From: JBMYQA01 sp049600855
GTDB taxonomy: Bacteria; Bacteroidota; Bacteroidia; Cytophagales; Flammeovirgaceae
NCBI GenBank assembly: GCA_049600855.1
Contig: JBMYQA010000015.1
Location: 1-40,773 of the forward strand
Direction: 5' to 3'
Length of the DNA stretch: 40,773 nucleotides
Below, piece after piece: positions 7,046 through 16,576 of this stretch. Numbering within the stretch: the stretch's first letter is position 1; every line of letters begins with the position of its first letter. The notes beneath the pieces were generated by a model. That model was not told where the DNA came from. It saw only the letters and a program-made list of their open reading frames with translations, and made no database searches. A program made the translations under genes and the position numbers.

Positions 7046-8386
7046 ATGAAATATATAACGACATTTATACTAGCATTTATAACCATCTCGGTTTACGCAC
7101 AAGAATCTTGGTCTTTAGACGAATGCATCTCATATGCAATGGCAAATAACTTGGAGCTAAAGGATCTTAAGTACAATGAAGCTTCAGAGAGTGAAAACCA
7201 TAAGCAATCGTATCGTAATTTATTACCTACCGTTCAAGGAGCTGCAAATTATACGATTAATTATGGTCGTTCTGTTGATCCGATTACCAATGGTTACATC
7301 ACGAATAGTTTCTTTTCGAATACCTATACGTTGAATGGAACGCTAGAGGTGTTCAGAGGCTTCCAGAAATTGAATATGATTAAGGCTGCAGATTTACTCC
7401 GAAAGGCAGCTCAGGAAGATATCCAACAGGAAAAGTACATGTTGGCGTTTCGAGTAATGTCGGCTTTTTACGATATCCGATTTGCCGAAGAGTTTGTAAA
7501 GCTCTCCGAAGGACAATTAGGCATTTCTGAAGAGAATTATGCATTTATAAAGCGTAGAGTAGAATTAGGGCAACTGGCTAAAGCCGACTTGTATGAAGCA
7601 GAAGCGCTTGTGGCTACCGATAAATTGGCTTTAGCACAAGCTGAAAATCAGTGGAAAGAGGCTCAAATGCGACTCATTCAGGAAATGAATTTGCCAAATG
7701 CAGCGGAGATTCAGCTAAAGGCAGATGCAGAAACATTTATGGAAACCGCCTATGAAGGTTCACAAGACTCCGTTTATCAAAATGCATTGGCATTTATGCC
7801 AGTCATCAAGTCGCAGCAATTACAACTCGATGCGGCCAGAAAAGAGATTGCAGCAGCTAGAGGAAGCTTGTACCCTTCGTTAACCTTTACCGCAGGCTAT
7901 TTCTCTGGATATTTTGAGACACTTGTAGATGCTGAAAACAACACCTTACCTTTTTGGACCCAAATTGAGGTGACCACCGCAAAACGTATCGGATTCAATC
8001 TGTCTGTACCCATATTTAATCGCGGACTTGAGCGATCAAGAATACAACAGCGGAAAATTGAATTTGAACGATCAGCAAATAACCTGAATAGACAAAAACA
8101 AGAACTCTATAATGTGATCCAAGAGCTGATTCGAAATCAGAAGGCGATCGAGAATGAATTGGCCTTGAGTATTGCACAAGTAGAAAGTCAGGAAATTGCC
8201 TTTGCCATCGCTCAAAAAAGGTATAAAAAAGGAATGATCAGTGTATTGGAACTGCATCGGGCAAAAAATATGCTGGCAAGTGCTCAAAATGAAAAATTAC
8301 AAGTGAAAATGCGCTTAAAAGTGAACAAAAAGACACTTGATTTTTATAACGGATTACCAATTTTTAATAATGTAATAAGTGATTAA
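7046..8386 (+). CDS. TolC-family outer-membrane efflux channel
   Basis: A 446-aa outer-membrane factor. A signal peptide (MKYITTFILAFITISVYAQ) is followed by the typical opening SWSLDECISYAMANN, which starts the first of two OEP repeats. Long amphipathic helices rich in Gln, Glu and Ala around residues 120-200 and 330-430 fit the periplasmic alpha-barrel. The YTINYGRSVDP segment is typical of Bacteroidota members. It forms the outer channel of a tripartite exporter with the HlyD-like adaptor and ATPase encoded just downstream on the same strand. Promoter features lie in the intergenic region shared with the two-component system. Confidence 0.93.
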   Translation: MKYITTFILAFITISVYAQESWSLDECISYAMANNLELKDLKYNEASESENHKQSYRNLLPTVQGAANYTINYGRSVDPITNGYITNSFFSNTYTLNGTLEVFRGFQKLNMIKAADLLRKAAQEDIQQEKYMLAFRVMSAFYDIRFAEEFVKLSEGQLGISEENYAFIKRRVELGQLAKADLYEAEALVATDKLALAQAENQWKEAQMRLIQEMNLPNAAEIQLKADAETFMETAYEGSQDSVYQNALAFMPVIKSQQLQLDAARKEIAAARGSLYPSLTFTAGYFSGYFETLVDAENNTLPFWTQIEVTTAKRIGFNLSVPIFNRGLERSRIQQRKIEFERSANNLNRQKQELYNVIQELIRNQKAIENELALSIAQVESQEIAFAIAQKRYKKGMISVLELHRAKNMLASAQNEKLQVKMRLKVNKKTLDFYNGLPIFNNVISD

Positions 8387-8468
8387 ATAGATGGAGTATG
8401 CCATCAGATTCCTATCAAATTACTTTTATCAAAAAATCTTAGGTTAAACACCTAAATGCTTGCTGAAT

Positions 8469-9719
8469 ATGGACATTAAAATTGAAAAGAAAAAAGGATT
8501 AAAACCAAAGCATTACGGGTATATTGCTTTAGGGATAGTACTGATTTTTGTGTGTTGGAAATTATTTATTGATAAATCGTTATCGGCTGTAAATGTAGAG
8601 AGAAGTTCATTATATGTAGCGAATGTAAAGCAAGGGAAGTTTGATGACTACATTGCGATTGATGGTACTGTTGCCCCCATTGCTACCGTGTATATGGATG
8701 CTTATGAAGGTGGTCGAGTAGCTGAAAAATTGATCGATGAAGGCGCTATGGTGAAAAAGGGTGACATTATTCTAAAGCTCGAAAATGTAAACCTCTACGA
8801 ACAAATTTTATCAAGTGAAAGTAATTTAGCATTGAAACAAAATGATTTGCGTTCGACGAAGCTTACATTTGATTCGAGACAAGTAGAAGGGCAGCGAACA
8901 TTAGCGAATGCATCGTATGAGCTGAAAACCCTAAAACGAAATTACGAACAGAATAAAGAGCTTTACGAGGAAGATCTGATTTCGAAAGAAGAGTATTTAG
9001 TTTCGAAAGAAAATTATGAGTTGGCAAAAGAGCAATATGAAATTGCAAAACGCCAAACAGATAATGATAATAAAATGCGATTAACCTCGCTCAAAGAGTT
9101 AGATGTTGACTTGGATCGTATGCAACAAACCTTAAAAATGGTGTACGAGCGTTTAGATCATCTGAATGTAAGAGCTCCAATTGATGGTCAGTTAGGCTTT
9201 TTAGATGCCGAAATTGGACAAAATATTACCAAAGGCGATCGAATTGGGCAAATCAATGTGCTGACAAACTATAAGATTGAAGCGATGATTGATGAGCATT
9301 ACATTGATCGGGTAAAACGTGATTTAATTGCTACATTTGAGCGAAATGGCACAGAATATCAGTTGAAGGTGCGTAAAGTATATCCTGAAGTACGTAACGG
9401 GAAATTTAAAATTGACTTAGTATTTACTTCCGACAAACCAGAAACGATTCGTTCGGGACAAAGCTATAACATTAAGTTGCTATTAGGTGCATCTAATGAG
9501 GCAATATTGGTTCCTAGAGGAAGCTTCTTTCAAAGCACTGGCGGGTCATGGATTTTTGTAATGAACGGAAATGAAACTGAAGCACTCAAGCGATTTATCA
9601 AGATTGGAAAGCAAAATTCCAAATATTATGAAATAATTGACGGTCTTTCTGTGGGAGAAAGAGTAATACTCTCTGGTTATGAAGGGTTTGGAGATGCAGA
9701 AAAAATATCCATAAATTAA
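8469..9719 (+). CDS. HlyD/MacA-family periplasmic adaptor (membrane fusion protein)
   Basis: About 416 aa from ATG 8469; the in-frame TTG at 8460 adds only three residues. One N-terminal membrane anchor (about 15-33, rich in Ile, Val and Leu) follows a Lys-rich start. A first lipoyl half contains GGRVAEKLIDEGAMVKKGD. A coiled-coil hairpin (about 120-230) rich in Glu, Lys and Leu follows, then the second lipoyl half (VRAPIDGQLG) and a beta-barrel region ending in DGLSVGERVILSGYEG. It bridges an inner-membrane transporter and the TolC channel. It sits 82 nt after the channel gene and 15 nt before the ATPase gene. Confidence 0.93.
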   Translation: MDIKIEKKKGLKPKHYGYIALGIVLIFVCWKLFIDKSLSAVNVERSSLYVANVKQGKFDDYIAIDGTVAPIATVYMDAYEGGRVAEKLIDEGAMVKKGDIILKLENVNLYEQILSSESNLALKQNDLRSTKLTFDSRQVEGQRTLANASYELKTLKRNYEQNKELYEEDLISKEEYLVSKENYELAKEQYEIAKRQTDNDNKMRLTSLKELDVDLDRMQQTLKMVYERLDHLNVRAPIDGQLGFLDAEIGQNITKGDRIGQINVLTNYKIEAMIDEHYIDRVKRDLIATFERNGTEYQLKVRKVYPEVRNGKFKIDLVFTSDKPETIRSGQSYNIKLLLGASNEAILVPRGSFFQSTGGSWIFVMNGNETEALKRFIKIGKQNSKYYEIIDGLSVGERVILSGYEGFGDAEKISIN

Positions 9720-9734
9720 GAAAACAGACAAGTG

Positions 9735-10415
9735 ATGATACAAATTAAAAATCTTAAAAAGAGTTTCAGAACGGATGAAGTTGAAACGCTAGCGCTAAAT
9801 AATGTAAGTTTAACGGTTGATACTGGAGAGTTTGCGGCCATTATGGGGCCATCAGGATGCGGTAAATCAACATTATTAAATATTTTAGGCTTATTAGATA
9901 GCCCATCGGACGGCAGCTATTTATTTGATAATAATGAGATGAGTGGCTTAAGTGAACAAGAGCGAACAAAACTGAGAAAAGGTAATATTGGCTTTGTGTT
10001 CCAAAAATTTAATTTGCTTGATGAGCTTACCGTATATGAAAATGTAGAGTTGCCACTCATTTATTTAAACATGAGCAAGAACGAGCGTAAAACGCGGGTA
10101 AAGGAAGCGCTGGAGCGCATGAAAATAGCACATCGTGAAAGTCATTTCCCTCAACAACTCTCTGGCGGTCAGCAGCAGCGTGTCGCCATTTCAAGAGCGG
10201 TAGTAACACGCCCTAAATTGATTTTAGCGGATGAGCCTACAGGTAACTTGGATTCTAAAAATGGTATTGAAGTGATGAACTTGCTTACTGAACTCAACCA
10301 AGAAGGCAGTACAATTGTGATGGTGACGCACTCAGATAGAGATTCACATTATGCGCATAAACTGATTAATCTGTTTGATGGTCAGGTAGTGAATGAAAGT
10401 GTGATGAGTAGCTAG
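9735..10415 (+). CDS. ABC transporter ATP-binding protein, MacB/LolD type
   Basis: A 226-aa ATPase from ATG 9735 (a GTG lies one codon earlier). All motifs are intact: Walker A GPSGCGKST (38-46), Q loop at VFQKFN, signature LSGGQ (142-146), Walker B LILADE (162-167) with EPTGNLDS, and an H-loop His in VTHSD. The length and GNLDS signature place it in the MacB/LolD/FtsE group, which powers FtsX-type permeases. The permease that normally follows is absent: a strong terminator begins 28 nt after the stop and the next gene is convergent. The partner permease must be encoded elsewhere or has been lost. Confidence 0.94.
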   Translation: MIQIKNLKKSFRTDEVETLALNNVSLTVDTGEFAAIMGPSGCGKSTLLNILGLLDSPSDGSYLFDNNEMSGLSEQERTKLRKGNIGFVFQKFNLLDELTVYENVELPLIYLNMSKNERKTRVKEALERMKIAHRESHFPQQLSGGQQQRVAISRAVVTRPKLILADEPTGNLDSKNGIEVMNLLTELNQEGSTIVMVTHSDRDSHYAHKLINLFDGQVVNESVMSS

Positions 10416-10442
10416 CATTAGATCATGGAGTATTCAAACTAC

Positions 10443-10471
10443 AAAGGCTGTTTCAACCGAAACAGCCTTTT
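10443..10471. terminator. Rho-independent terminator, bidirectional
   Basis: A perfect 12-bp stem, AAAGGCTGTTTC (10443-10454) and GAAACAGCCTTT (10459-10470), with the 4-nt loop AACC and T residues after the stem on the plus strand and A residues before it (T on the minus strand). It lies between the ends of two convergent genes and can serve both. Confidence 0.88.
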
Positions 10472-10484
10472 GGCTTAACACCGT

Positions 10485-11537
10485 TTAAAACGAGATTTCT
10501 TCTAATGAAACAGTATGCTCGCTAATCGTTTCTGTAGCCGAGCTCATTACTTTGAATACAGCTTTTGCTTCCCCATTTTCCCAAATGACTTCGAGCTGGC
10601 CAATATTATTTTTGACTGAAGCATCTCCAATTCGATTTTTGTTTGGTTCAATGTAATGCCAAGTTTGGGTGATGCCACTTGAGGTGATGTCGTAAATGGG
10701 ATAGCCATTGGGCACTTCCAGTTTAGAGATTTCACCCCAATGGACATCTCCTGAAATAAATACAACTCGATCGGCTTGAGTGGTTTTTACCAAATCAATA
10801 AAACGCTGACGTTCGTGTGGCACATTGGTCCAACTTTCCCAACCATTATATGCATGGCTAAACTGATTGCTAGAGGCGATGAGCCTGAAATCGGCACTCT
10901 GCTTGAGTTGCTCGCCTAACCAAGCCCATTGCACTTCGCCCAAAAAGGTGCTGTCAGGAGAAAGATTCGGAATATAGTCGTTTTTGAACGTGGTATCTGT
11001 TGAATCTCTATGAACTAAATCATCTCTAAATGTACGGGTATCTAAAAGAATGAGCTGAAGTTTCTTTCCGTCTTTTTCTAAATATTCCACCCCGTAGATT
11101 CCTTCATGCTTTCTGCGGTCTGAACTTTCGGGCACTTGCCAAAAATCTAGGAAGATTTCCTTCGACTCCGCCTTAAAGGGATAATGCCGACCGATATCAT
11201 TCCAGCCAAAATCATGGTCATCCCACACGGCAAATACAGGAGTAACCGCTCTGAGCGCTTGAAATTCCTTTTTTGCCCCTAAGCGCTGATACTTTGCTTT
11301 TAGGGTGTCCATCACAAAGGTATCTCCGTATACATTATCTCCTAAAAAGACAAAAGCATCTGGTTTTTCATTCGCTGCAACCGTTAATAAAGGCTGTGGT
11401 TTATCTTGATTCGCACAAGAACCAAACATAATCTTAAATGTAATGCGGTCTGGTTTATCGCTTGTCTGTTTAGTTGTTGAATCGCAGGCGCCAAGCAGTA
11501 AAATGGAAAGGAAGAGAAAATGATATGGAATTTTCAT
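10485..11537 (-). CDS. PhoD-like (alkaline phosphatase D family) lipoprotein
   Basis: A 350-aa secreted metallophosphoesterase. The N-terminus is a lipoprotein signal with lipobox LLGAC (Cys18). Metal-site motifs follow in the PhoD order: FGSCANQ (38-44), FLGDNVYGD (64-72), WDDHDFGWND (105-114) and SGDVHWGE near the C-terminus. PhoD enzymes cleave phosphodiesters or phosphomonoesters using Ca and Fe. The gene lies 83 nt after the SusD gene on the same strand, separated by a hairpin, so it may be read at a lower level from the SusC/SusD transcript. The pairing suggests uptake of a phosphorylated or organophosphate substrate; that is inference. Confidence 0.9.
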   Translation of the reverse strand: MKIPYHFLFLSILLLGACDSTTKQTSDKPDRITFKIMFGSCANQDKPQPLLTVAANEKPDAFVFLGDNVYGDTFVMDTLKAKYQRLGAKKEFQALRAVTPVFAVWDDHDFGWNDIGRHYPFKAESKEIFLDFWQVPESSDRRKHEGIYGVEYLEKDGKKLQLILLDTRTFRDDLVHRDSTDTTFKNDYIPNLSPDSTFLGEVQWAWLGEQLKQSADFRLIASSNQFSHAYNGWESWTNVPHERQRFIDLVKTTQADRVVFISGDVHWGEISKLEVPNGYPIYDITSSGITQTWHYIEPNKNRIGDASVKNNIGQLEVIWENGEAKAVFKVMSSATETISEHTVSLEEISF

Positions 11538-11568
11538 TTCTTGATGAGATTACATGGTAAATAATAAA

Positions 11569-11600
11569 GCATGCCCAATTTAACGAAACATTGAGCATGC
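11569..11600 (-). terminator. Intergenic hairpin between the SusD and PhoD-like genes
   Basis: Arms GCATGCCCAAT (11569-11579) and ATTGAGCATGC (11590-11600) pair over 11 bp with one mismatch and a 10-nt loop. No clear T-tract follows on the minus strand, so it may act as a partial terminator or as an mRNA-stabilising hairpin that sets the SusCD to PhoD ratio. Confidence 0.5.
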
Positions 11601-11620
11601 GAAGTGAATTAATTTGGGGA

Positions 11621-13018
11621 TTATTTATCCCACCACACTCTGCTATTGATATTATCGCCTTGGATATTAGCGGCAGCAGCCGTATAGTTTTGATTATTTA
11701 CAGATTGTTCTAATGCAGGGTACATTAAGCGTACAGGAAATTTTCCATCATTTACGGTGCCTGGACCTGCAGCAATAAATGAAGGTAAGCCTGTCCGTTT
11801 CCAATTCAGCCATCCTTGTAAGGAGTTGTGGTATAGTGAGAGCCATTTTTGAATTGCTAATACTTCTGTATTGGCATCATACGGAGCGGTACTCGTGAGG
11901 TAGTCTGCCGGCATGGTCACACCCCATTGATCAAATGAAGCGCTTACGCCAGCATCGTAATACGTTTTGGCATCTCCAGTGATTAGGCCGCTTTCAGCAG
12001 CTTCAGCCAAAATGAAGCTGACTTCACTGTAGGTCATAAAAATACCACTGATTTTATTTGCCACATCGAAGTAAGCGGCTGCTTTCGATGAAAATTCATC
12101 TGGTCGGCCAACATCGCCAATGCTTTGTCCTGGAGCTGTACCCAGGTATTCAGTCGTACCAGCCTTCGGATCAAACCATTCTTCCAATCGGGGATCATTA
12201 TTCGCCTTTAAGCGGTCAATGATATGTGTAGTAGGAATCCCCAAATAGTAATCATAAGCTCTTCCTCTTCCAGTTGATAGTGGGGAAAGATCAGGCAAAT
12301 CGCCACTATATTGGTAGTCGGCATTATCGGCATTTGATTCGAAGATCGGTGATTGCGTGGGGTTATTCACAATGGCTTGTAAGGCTGCTGAATTATCTTG
12401 GGCTTTCGAACTTCTTAGCAACAAACGCAAGCGCAAGGAGTTGGCAAATTTTTTCCACTTCATCATATCTCCTCCATATAAAATGTCTCCATTTACCGTT
12501 CCATCAACATCAATGAGCTCATTTGCGCGTGCTAACTCAGCAAGCAGCTCTTGGTAAATGGCTTGTTGCTCATCATACTTTGGCGTAAAGATTCCATCAA
12601 TGGCTTGAGTGGCTTCACGGTAAGGCACATCGCCGTATACATCTGTTAAAATCGAGATGCCGAAGGATTCAAGAATAATCGCTATTGCTTCATAATTGAC
12701 ATGACCAGTCGATTGAGCCACTAATTCGATGTCTTTGACATCTTGAAGAATGGAATAAATTGGCCAAAAGCGATCATCACTCGTCCAGTTAAAGATGTCA
12801 ATGTCATTAAATTCGTAATTGGTGGCATATTGACCAATGGTATTTCCAAAGCTGTAATTTTGATTCACCATCAAATCGGCATAATCAATAATGACCGTTG
12901 GTAATAATAATGATGCATTTACTGTTTCTGCTTGGTTGGAGTTGGTATTCAATTCGTCAAATCCATCAGTACAAGCAGTTGCCAACAAGGTAAGGCAGAT
13001 GAATACTATCTTTTTCAT
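11621..13018 (-). CDS. SusD/RagB-family outer-membrane lipoprotein (SusD-like_2 type)
   Basis: A 465-aa surface lipoprotein with signal MKKIVFICLTLLATAC (lipid on Cys16) and the typical following segment TDGFDELNTNSNQ. The TPR-like helical body includes features seen in the family: TDVYGDVPYREA, FANSLRLRLLLRSSK, FILAEAAE and a C-terminal SLQGWLNWKRTG. SusD proteins cap a SusC channel and deliver substrate to it. This subtype, often annotated SusD-like_2, is frequently found in loci without glycan-degrading enzymes, as here. The gene lies 21 nt after the SusC gene on the same strand, so the two are cotranscribed. Confidence 0.93.
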   Translation of the reverse strand: MKKIVFICLTLLATACTDGFDELNTNSNQAETVNASLLLPTVIIDYADLMVNQNYSFGNTIGQYATNYEFNDIDIFNWTSDDRFWPIYSILQDVKDIELVAQSTGHVNYEAIAIILESFGISILTDVYGDVPYREATQAIDGIFTPKYDEQQAIYQELLAELARANELIDVDGTVNGDILYGGDMMKWKKFANSLRLRLLLRSSKAQDNSAALQAIVNNPTQSPIFESNADNADYQYSGDLPDLSPLSTGRGRAYDYYLGIPTTHIIDRLKANNDPRLEEWFDPKAGTTEYLGTAPGQSIGDVGRPDEFSSKAAAYFDVANKISGIFMTYSEVSFILAEAAESGLITGDAKTYYDAGVSASFDQWGVTMPADYLTSTAPYDANTEVLAIQKWLSLYHNSLQGWLNWKRTGLPSFIAAGPGTVNDGKFPVRLMYPALEQSVNNQNYTAAAANIQGDNINSRVWWDK

Positions 13019-13039
13019 GTTTCTGAATTTTAGCGGTGA

Positions 13040-16000
13040 TTAGAATCCAATGGTTAAGCGATAACCGAACGATCGGGTAGAAGGGAGTTGCGTGACTTCA
13101 AAGCCAGGCACCAAAGTTCCGCCGTTTAAGGCTTGTGCTTCAGGGTCAATATGGGGTACATCTGTCCAAAGAGCTACATTATTGCCAGTAAGGGCAATGC
13201 TCATGCTTTGCAAGCCGAGTTTGGAAACCAATGATTTGGGTAAGTCGTAGGAGATACTCACTTCTTTGAGTTTGATGAAGGAAGCATCAAATCCATTCGC
13301 TTCTACATTATTTCGGGCATAATAGCCTCCATAATACCACGCTTCTGCACTGGCGACATGAGTGTTGGGCACATAATTGCCATTTCCATCCAACATCACG
13401 CCATCTCCAATAATGCCATCTTCGTGCCCGGCTACACTGTGAGCGAGTAAACCACTTTCTGCACCAATGGCATTGGTATAGGAATAAATGTAACCACCAT
13501 GTCGAATGTTAAATAAGGCATAAAAGCTCAAGCCTTTGTAGGAAATGGTGGAGGTGAGTCCCATCAACCAATCAGGGTTGTAATTGCCAATTTTCCTACG
13601 CTCAGTATCTAATTCCGGCAGGCCATTACTTCCATAAATAATTTCTCCTTCAGGAGATCGGGCAAATACATTACCATAAATATCTCCAAGCTGACCACCA
13701 ACTCTTGCTTCTACGGTAGCATCGCCAGGGCCTTGGGCAACAATAAAGGTTTCTAGGTCACCGTAAAGCGCATTGACGACACTTGTGTTTGTAGTAAAGT
13801 TCATGCCCAAGTTCCATTCAAACCCCGCTTTTTGAATTGGGGTACCATTTAAAGCCAATTCAAGACCTGTCGTTTCAATTTCACCAGCATTAACCACGAT
13901 GGAGTTAAAACCAGAAGCCTGCGAAATATCAGCAGAGATGATTTGATCGCGGCTGAGGCTTCTGAAAATGCCCAGATCAAGAAATAAACGCTTATTGAAA
14001 AACTTAGCTTGAATACCAAATTCGGTGGAAGTCGTAGTGACGGGTTTTAGGTTGCTATTAGGCAGCTCGGAAATGTTGGTCACACTGTTGGGAAGCGCTC
14101 CGAACGCGTAGGTTCGTTGTAATTGATACGGATCGGTGTCGTTACCCACTTGAGCGATGTTTGCACGTAACTTTAAGAAATCCACTTGTGCGCCCATATC
14201 CATAACTTCTGACAGGACGAAACTCAACGAGGCAGAAGGGTAGAAATAGGAATTGTTTTGAGGTGGCAAGGTAGATGACCAATCGTTCCGTGCGGTTAAA
14301 TCTAAATACAAGAACCCTTGATAGCCGATATTGGCGAATGCATATAAGCTATTTACCCGCTTTTCGGCATCAAAGCGATCTAAGGTAGGCGTTACATTGA
14401 TGTTGCCCAAGGTGTAAATCCCAGGAATGGCTAGGCCTCTGCCTTCTACTAAACCTTCTTGAATGCGTTGATCCATGCGATTTCCGCCAAGAGATATTAC
14501 AGTTGAAAACTTCGAGAAGGTTTTGTTGTAGGTTAATAAGAAATCAACATTTTTTTCGATAAAAGCGATGTTTTGTTCTCGGTACATGCCCGTTGGATAA
14601 CGCACGGAGCTGTAAGGCCGTCTTGATGTTCTTAAATCATCAAAATTATCAATACCCATTCTGACCATTGCCGATAACTCAGGGGTGATTTGGTAATTGG
14701 CCGATACATTTCCAAATATGCGATCTTTATTAAATCCATTGAGGTTTTCATTCGTGATGAAAAATGGATTATCTCCCCAAGAGAAAAGCTGGTTTTGCTG
14801 TACATCTTTTTCAACCCAATAATCTTTCAACCAATTGAGGTCTACGTTATTGTAGTTCCACAATAAAGTGTACATGATTCCCTGATTGCCATATCCCGCA
14901 ACAGGAAGGTTATCACTTCTACTGTTGATGTAGGTACCATTTAAGTTTACCCGTAACTTGTCGGTAAGCTGGTAAGAAGTACTTAAATTGATGTTGTCTC
15001 TAATTAAGTTGGTATTGGGAACAATGCCTTCGTTATAGGAATTGGCATACGAAAGGCGATAGTTGAATTGACCAGTTGATCCTGATAGCGAGAGTTGGTT
15101 GTTGGTGGCAATTCCTGTTTGGAAGAAATCATTAAAATCAAAGCGTTGAACAAAGGGAAGTTGCTCGCCATTGCCAAAATTAGGACTGCCATCTTGGGGA
15201 ATGATGAGCGTTGGATCGAATGCAGGGCCAAAGTTTGTTCCAAAATCAGCGAAATAATTTCCGCCCCAGCCGCCTCCATAGGTCGTTTGGATTTCAGGCA
15301 ATACCAAAGGGCGACTCAAACTCGTGGCAGACGTAAAACGAATGCCTAAGCCTTCTTGTTGCTTTCCTGATTTCGTAGTAATTAAAATCACCCCATTTCC
15401 CCCACGAGAGCCGTATAAAGCCGAGGCTGCCGCACCTTTCAATACATTGATGGATTCAATATCTTCGGCATTAATATCTAAAGCAGCATTTCCATAATCA
15501 GTAGGCATATCCGATTGATTGGTACTACTTCCTCCAACGCCGTAGGTATCGTTATTGACAGGCGTACCATCAATGACAATAAGTGGCGAATTGTCATTGA
15601 TATTCAATGATTTTTCTCCACGAACTACAATTCTTGAACTACTTGCTAGTCCATTACTCGATGAATTTACCTGTAAACCTGCGACTTTTCCTTTCAGTGC
15701 GGTAAATGGATCTTGAGAACGTACTGTAGTAAGTTGTTTACTATCTACGCTTTGAGAGGCATAACCGAGTGCTTTTTCTTCTCTTTTGATACCGAGTGCT
15801 GTCACCACCAATTCTTCCAATTGAGTGGCAGAAGGAGCTAAGACAATAGAAAAATCACTTTTAGAACCATTAAATGAGATTTCTCGTGTTTCATAGCCGA
15901 TGAATGAAATAATTAGTGTTCCTGAGGTGATGGGCGTTTTTAGCGTGAATTTCCCATTGATATCGGTAGTTGTTCCACCGTCTTCATTTGCAATGCGAAT

Positions 16001-16180
16001 GGTTGCACCAATAATCGTTTCTTGAGTTCCTTTCTCCACAACTGTTCCGCTCAATACTGTTGCAGCAGTTTGAGCACGTGTGTTAGTAGGACTACCCACG
16101 GCGAACAGCGCGATTAGAAATGTAAAAGCAGCGTATTTCAGCCCTTTTCGTATCCACGAATTTCGTACTAATTCAATCAT
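13040..16180 (-). CDS. SusC/RagA-family TonB-linked outer-membrane protein
   Basis: About 1046 aa from ATG 16180. The frame extends to 16267, but ATG 16180 gives a normal signal peptide (MIELVRNSWIRKGLKYAAFT..., cleavage after TRA). In order: a carboxypeptidase-regulatory-like domain (about 35-110, with NGKFTL and SFIGYETREI), a TonB-box region and plug starting ELVVTALGIKREEKALGYA, the LKGKVAGLQV, RGEKSL and VIDGTPV plug motifs and ALYGSRGGNGVILITTKSG, then a 22-strand barrel ending in the aromatic FGYRLTIGF. It imports a substrate using TonB and works with the SusD partner downstream. No glycoside hydrolase, sulfatase or peptidase gene is nearby, so the substrate is unknown; the adjacent PhoD-like enzyme is the only hint. 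Confidence 0.95.
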   Translation of the reverse strand: MIELVRNSWIRKGLKYAAFTFLIALFAVGSPTNTRAQTAATVLSGTVVEKGTQETIIGATIRIANEDGGTTTDINGKFTLKTPITSGTLIISFIGYETREISFNGSKSDFSIVLAPSATQLEELVVTALGIKREEKALGYASQSVDSKQLTTVRSQDPFTALKGKVAGLQVNSSSNGLASSSRIVVRGEKSLNINDNSPLIVIDGTPVNNDTYGVGGSSTNQSDMPTDYGNAALDINAEDIESINVLKGAAASALYGSRGGNGVILITTKSGKQQEGLGIRFTSATSLSRPLVLPEIQTTYGGGWGGNYFADFGTNFGPAFDPTLIIPQDGSPNFGNGEQLPFVQRFDFNDFFQTGIATNNQLSLSGSTGQFNYRLSYANSYNEGIVPNTNLIRDNINLSTSYQLTDKLRVNLNGTYINSRSDNLPVAGYGNQGIMYTLLWNYNNVDLNWLKDYWVEKDVQQNQLFSWGDNPFFITNENLNGFNKDRIFGNVSANYQITPELSAMVRMGIDNFDDLRTSRRPYSSVRYPTGMYREQNIAFIEKNVDFLLTYNKTFSKFSTVISLGGNRMDQRIQEGLVEGRGLAIPGIYTLGNINVTPTLDRFDAEKRVNSLYAFANIGYQGFLYLDLTARNDWSSTLPPQNNSYFYPSASLSFVLSEVMDMGAQVDFLKLRANIAQVGNDTDPYQLQRTYAFGALPNSVTNISELPNSNLKPVTTTSTEFGIQAKFFNKRLFLDLGIFRSLSRDQIISADISQASGFNSIVVNAGEIETTGLELALNGTPIQKAGFEWNLGMNFTTNTSVVNALYGDLETFIVAQGPGDATVEARVGGQLGDIYGNVFARSPEGEIIYGSNGLPELDTERRKIGNYNPDWLMGLTSTISYKGLSFYALFNIRHGGYIYSYTNAIGAESGLLAHSVAGHEDGIIGDGVMLDGNGNYVPNTHVASAEAWYYGGYYARNNVEANGFDASFIKLKEVSISYDLPKSLVSKLGLQSMSIALTGNNVALWTDVPHIDPEAQALNGGTLVPGFEVTQLPSTRSFGYRLTIGF

Positions 16181-16228
16181 ATTTGTTAGTGTTAATTTCG
16201 GAGGCAAATGTGGAGGATTCATGTAAAA

Positions 16229-16246
16229 ATTGAATGAACAGTCAAT
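16229..16246 (-). promoter_or_regulatory. Candidate TetR operator upstream of the SusC gene
   Basis: An 18-nt imperfect palindrome (plus strand ATTGAATGAACAGTCAAT, 14 of 18 positions symmetric) lies about 50 nt upstream of the SusC start. It shares the ATTGAA...GTCAAT framework with the palindrome at 16577-16590 before the tetR gene. The other parts of the 16181-16637 interval contain a T-tract near 16420 and a small CATGA/TCATG repeat but no gene that I can support. Confidence 0.45.
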
Positions 16247-16576
16247 TAATTTACTATCAACCTTCAAGCTGAAATGAATGAGGTTAATGGGCTAAAGTGA
16301 GCTTGGCATGAGGTGTAATTCAATCGACTGCTGGAGAGTGGAAAAGGTGCTTAACATCGAATTCATGATGGAGTCATGTTCAGGTAGAATTACAGTTACC
16401 ACTCATTTGAGCTCAAAAAGGTTTTTTTTTGGAGGTATGGCACTTTGTGATGAGGTGATTACCGCTTTATCTCTTTTTGAATCATAGGATTAATGATTAG
16501 ATTTAAGAGGAACTCATACGCTATATTGCCTCAATAAAAACAAGGTTGAAGCAAGCATGAGTACAGAATTATATTT

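Noticed and set aside
16181..16267. Longer SusC start at 16267
   Set aside because: It would put 29 residues before a good signal peptide and overlap the candidate operator; ATG 16180 gives a standard export signal.
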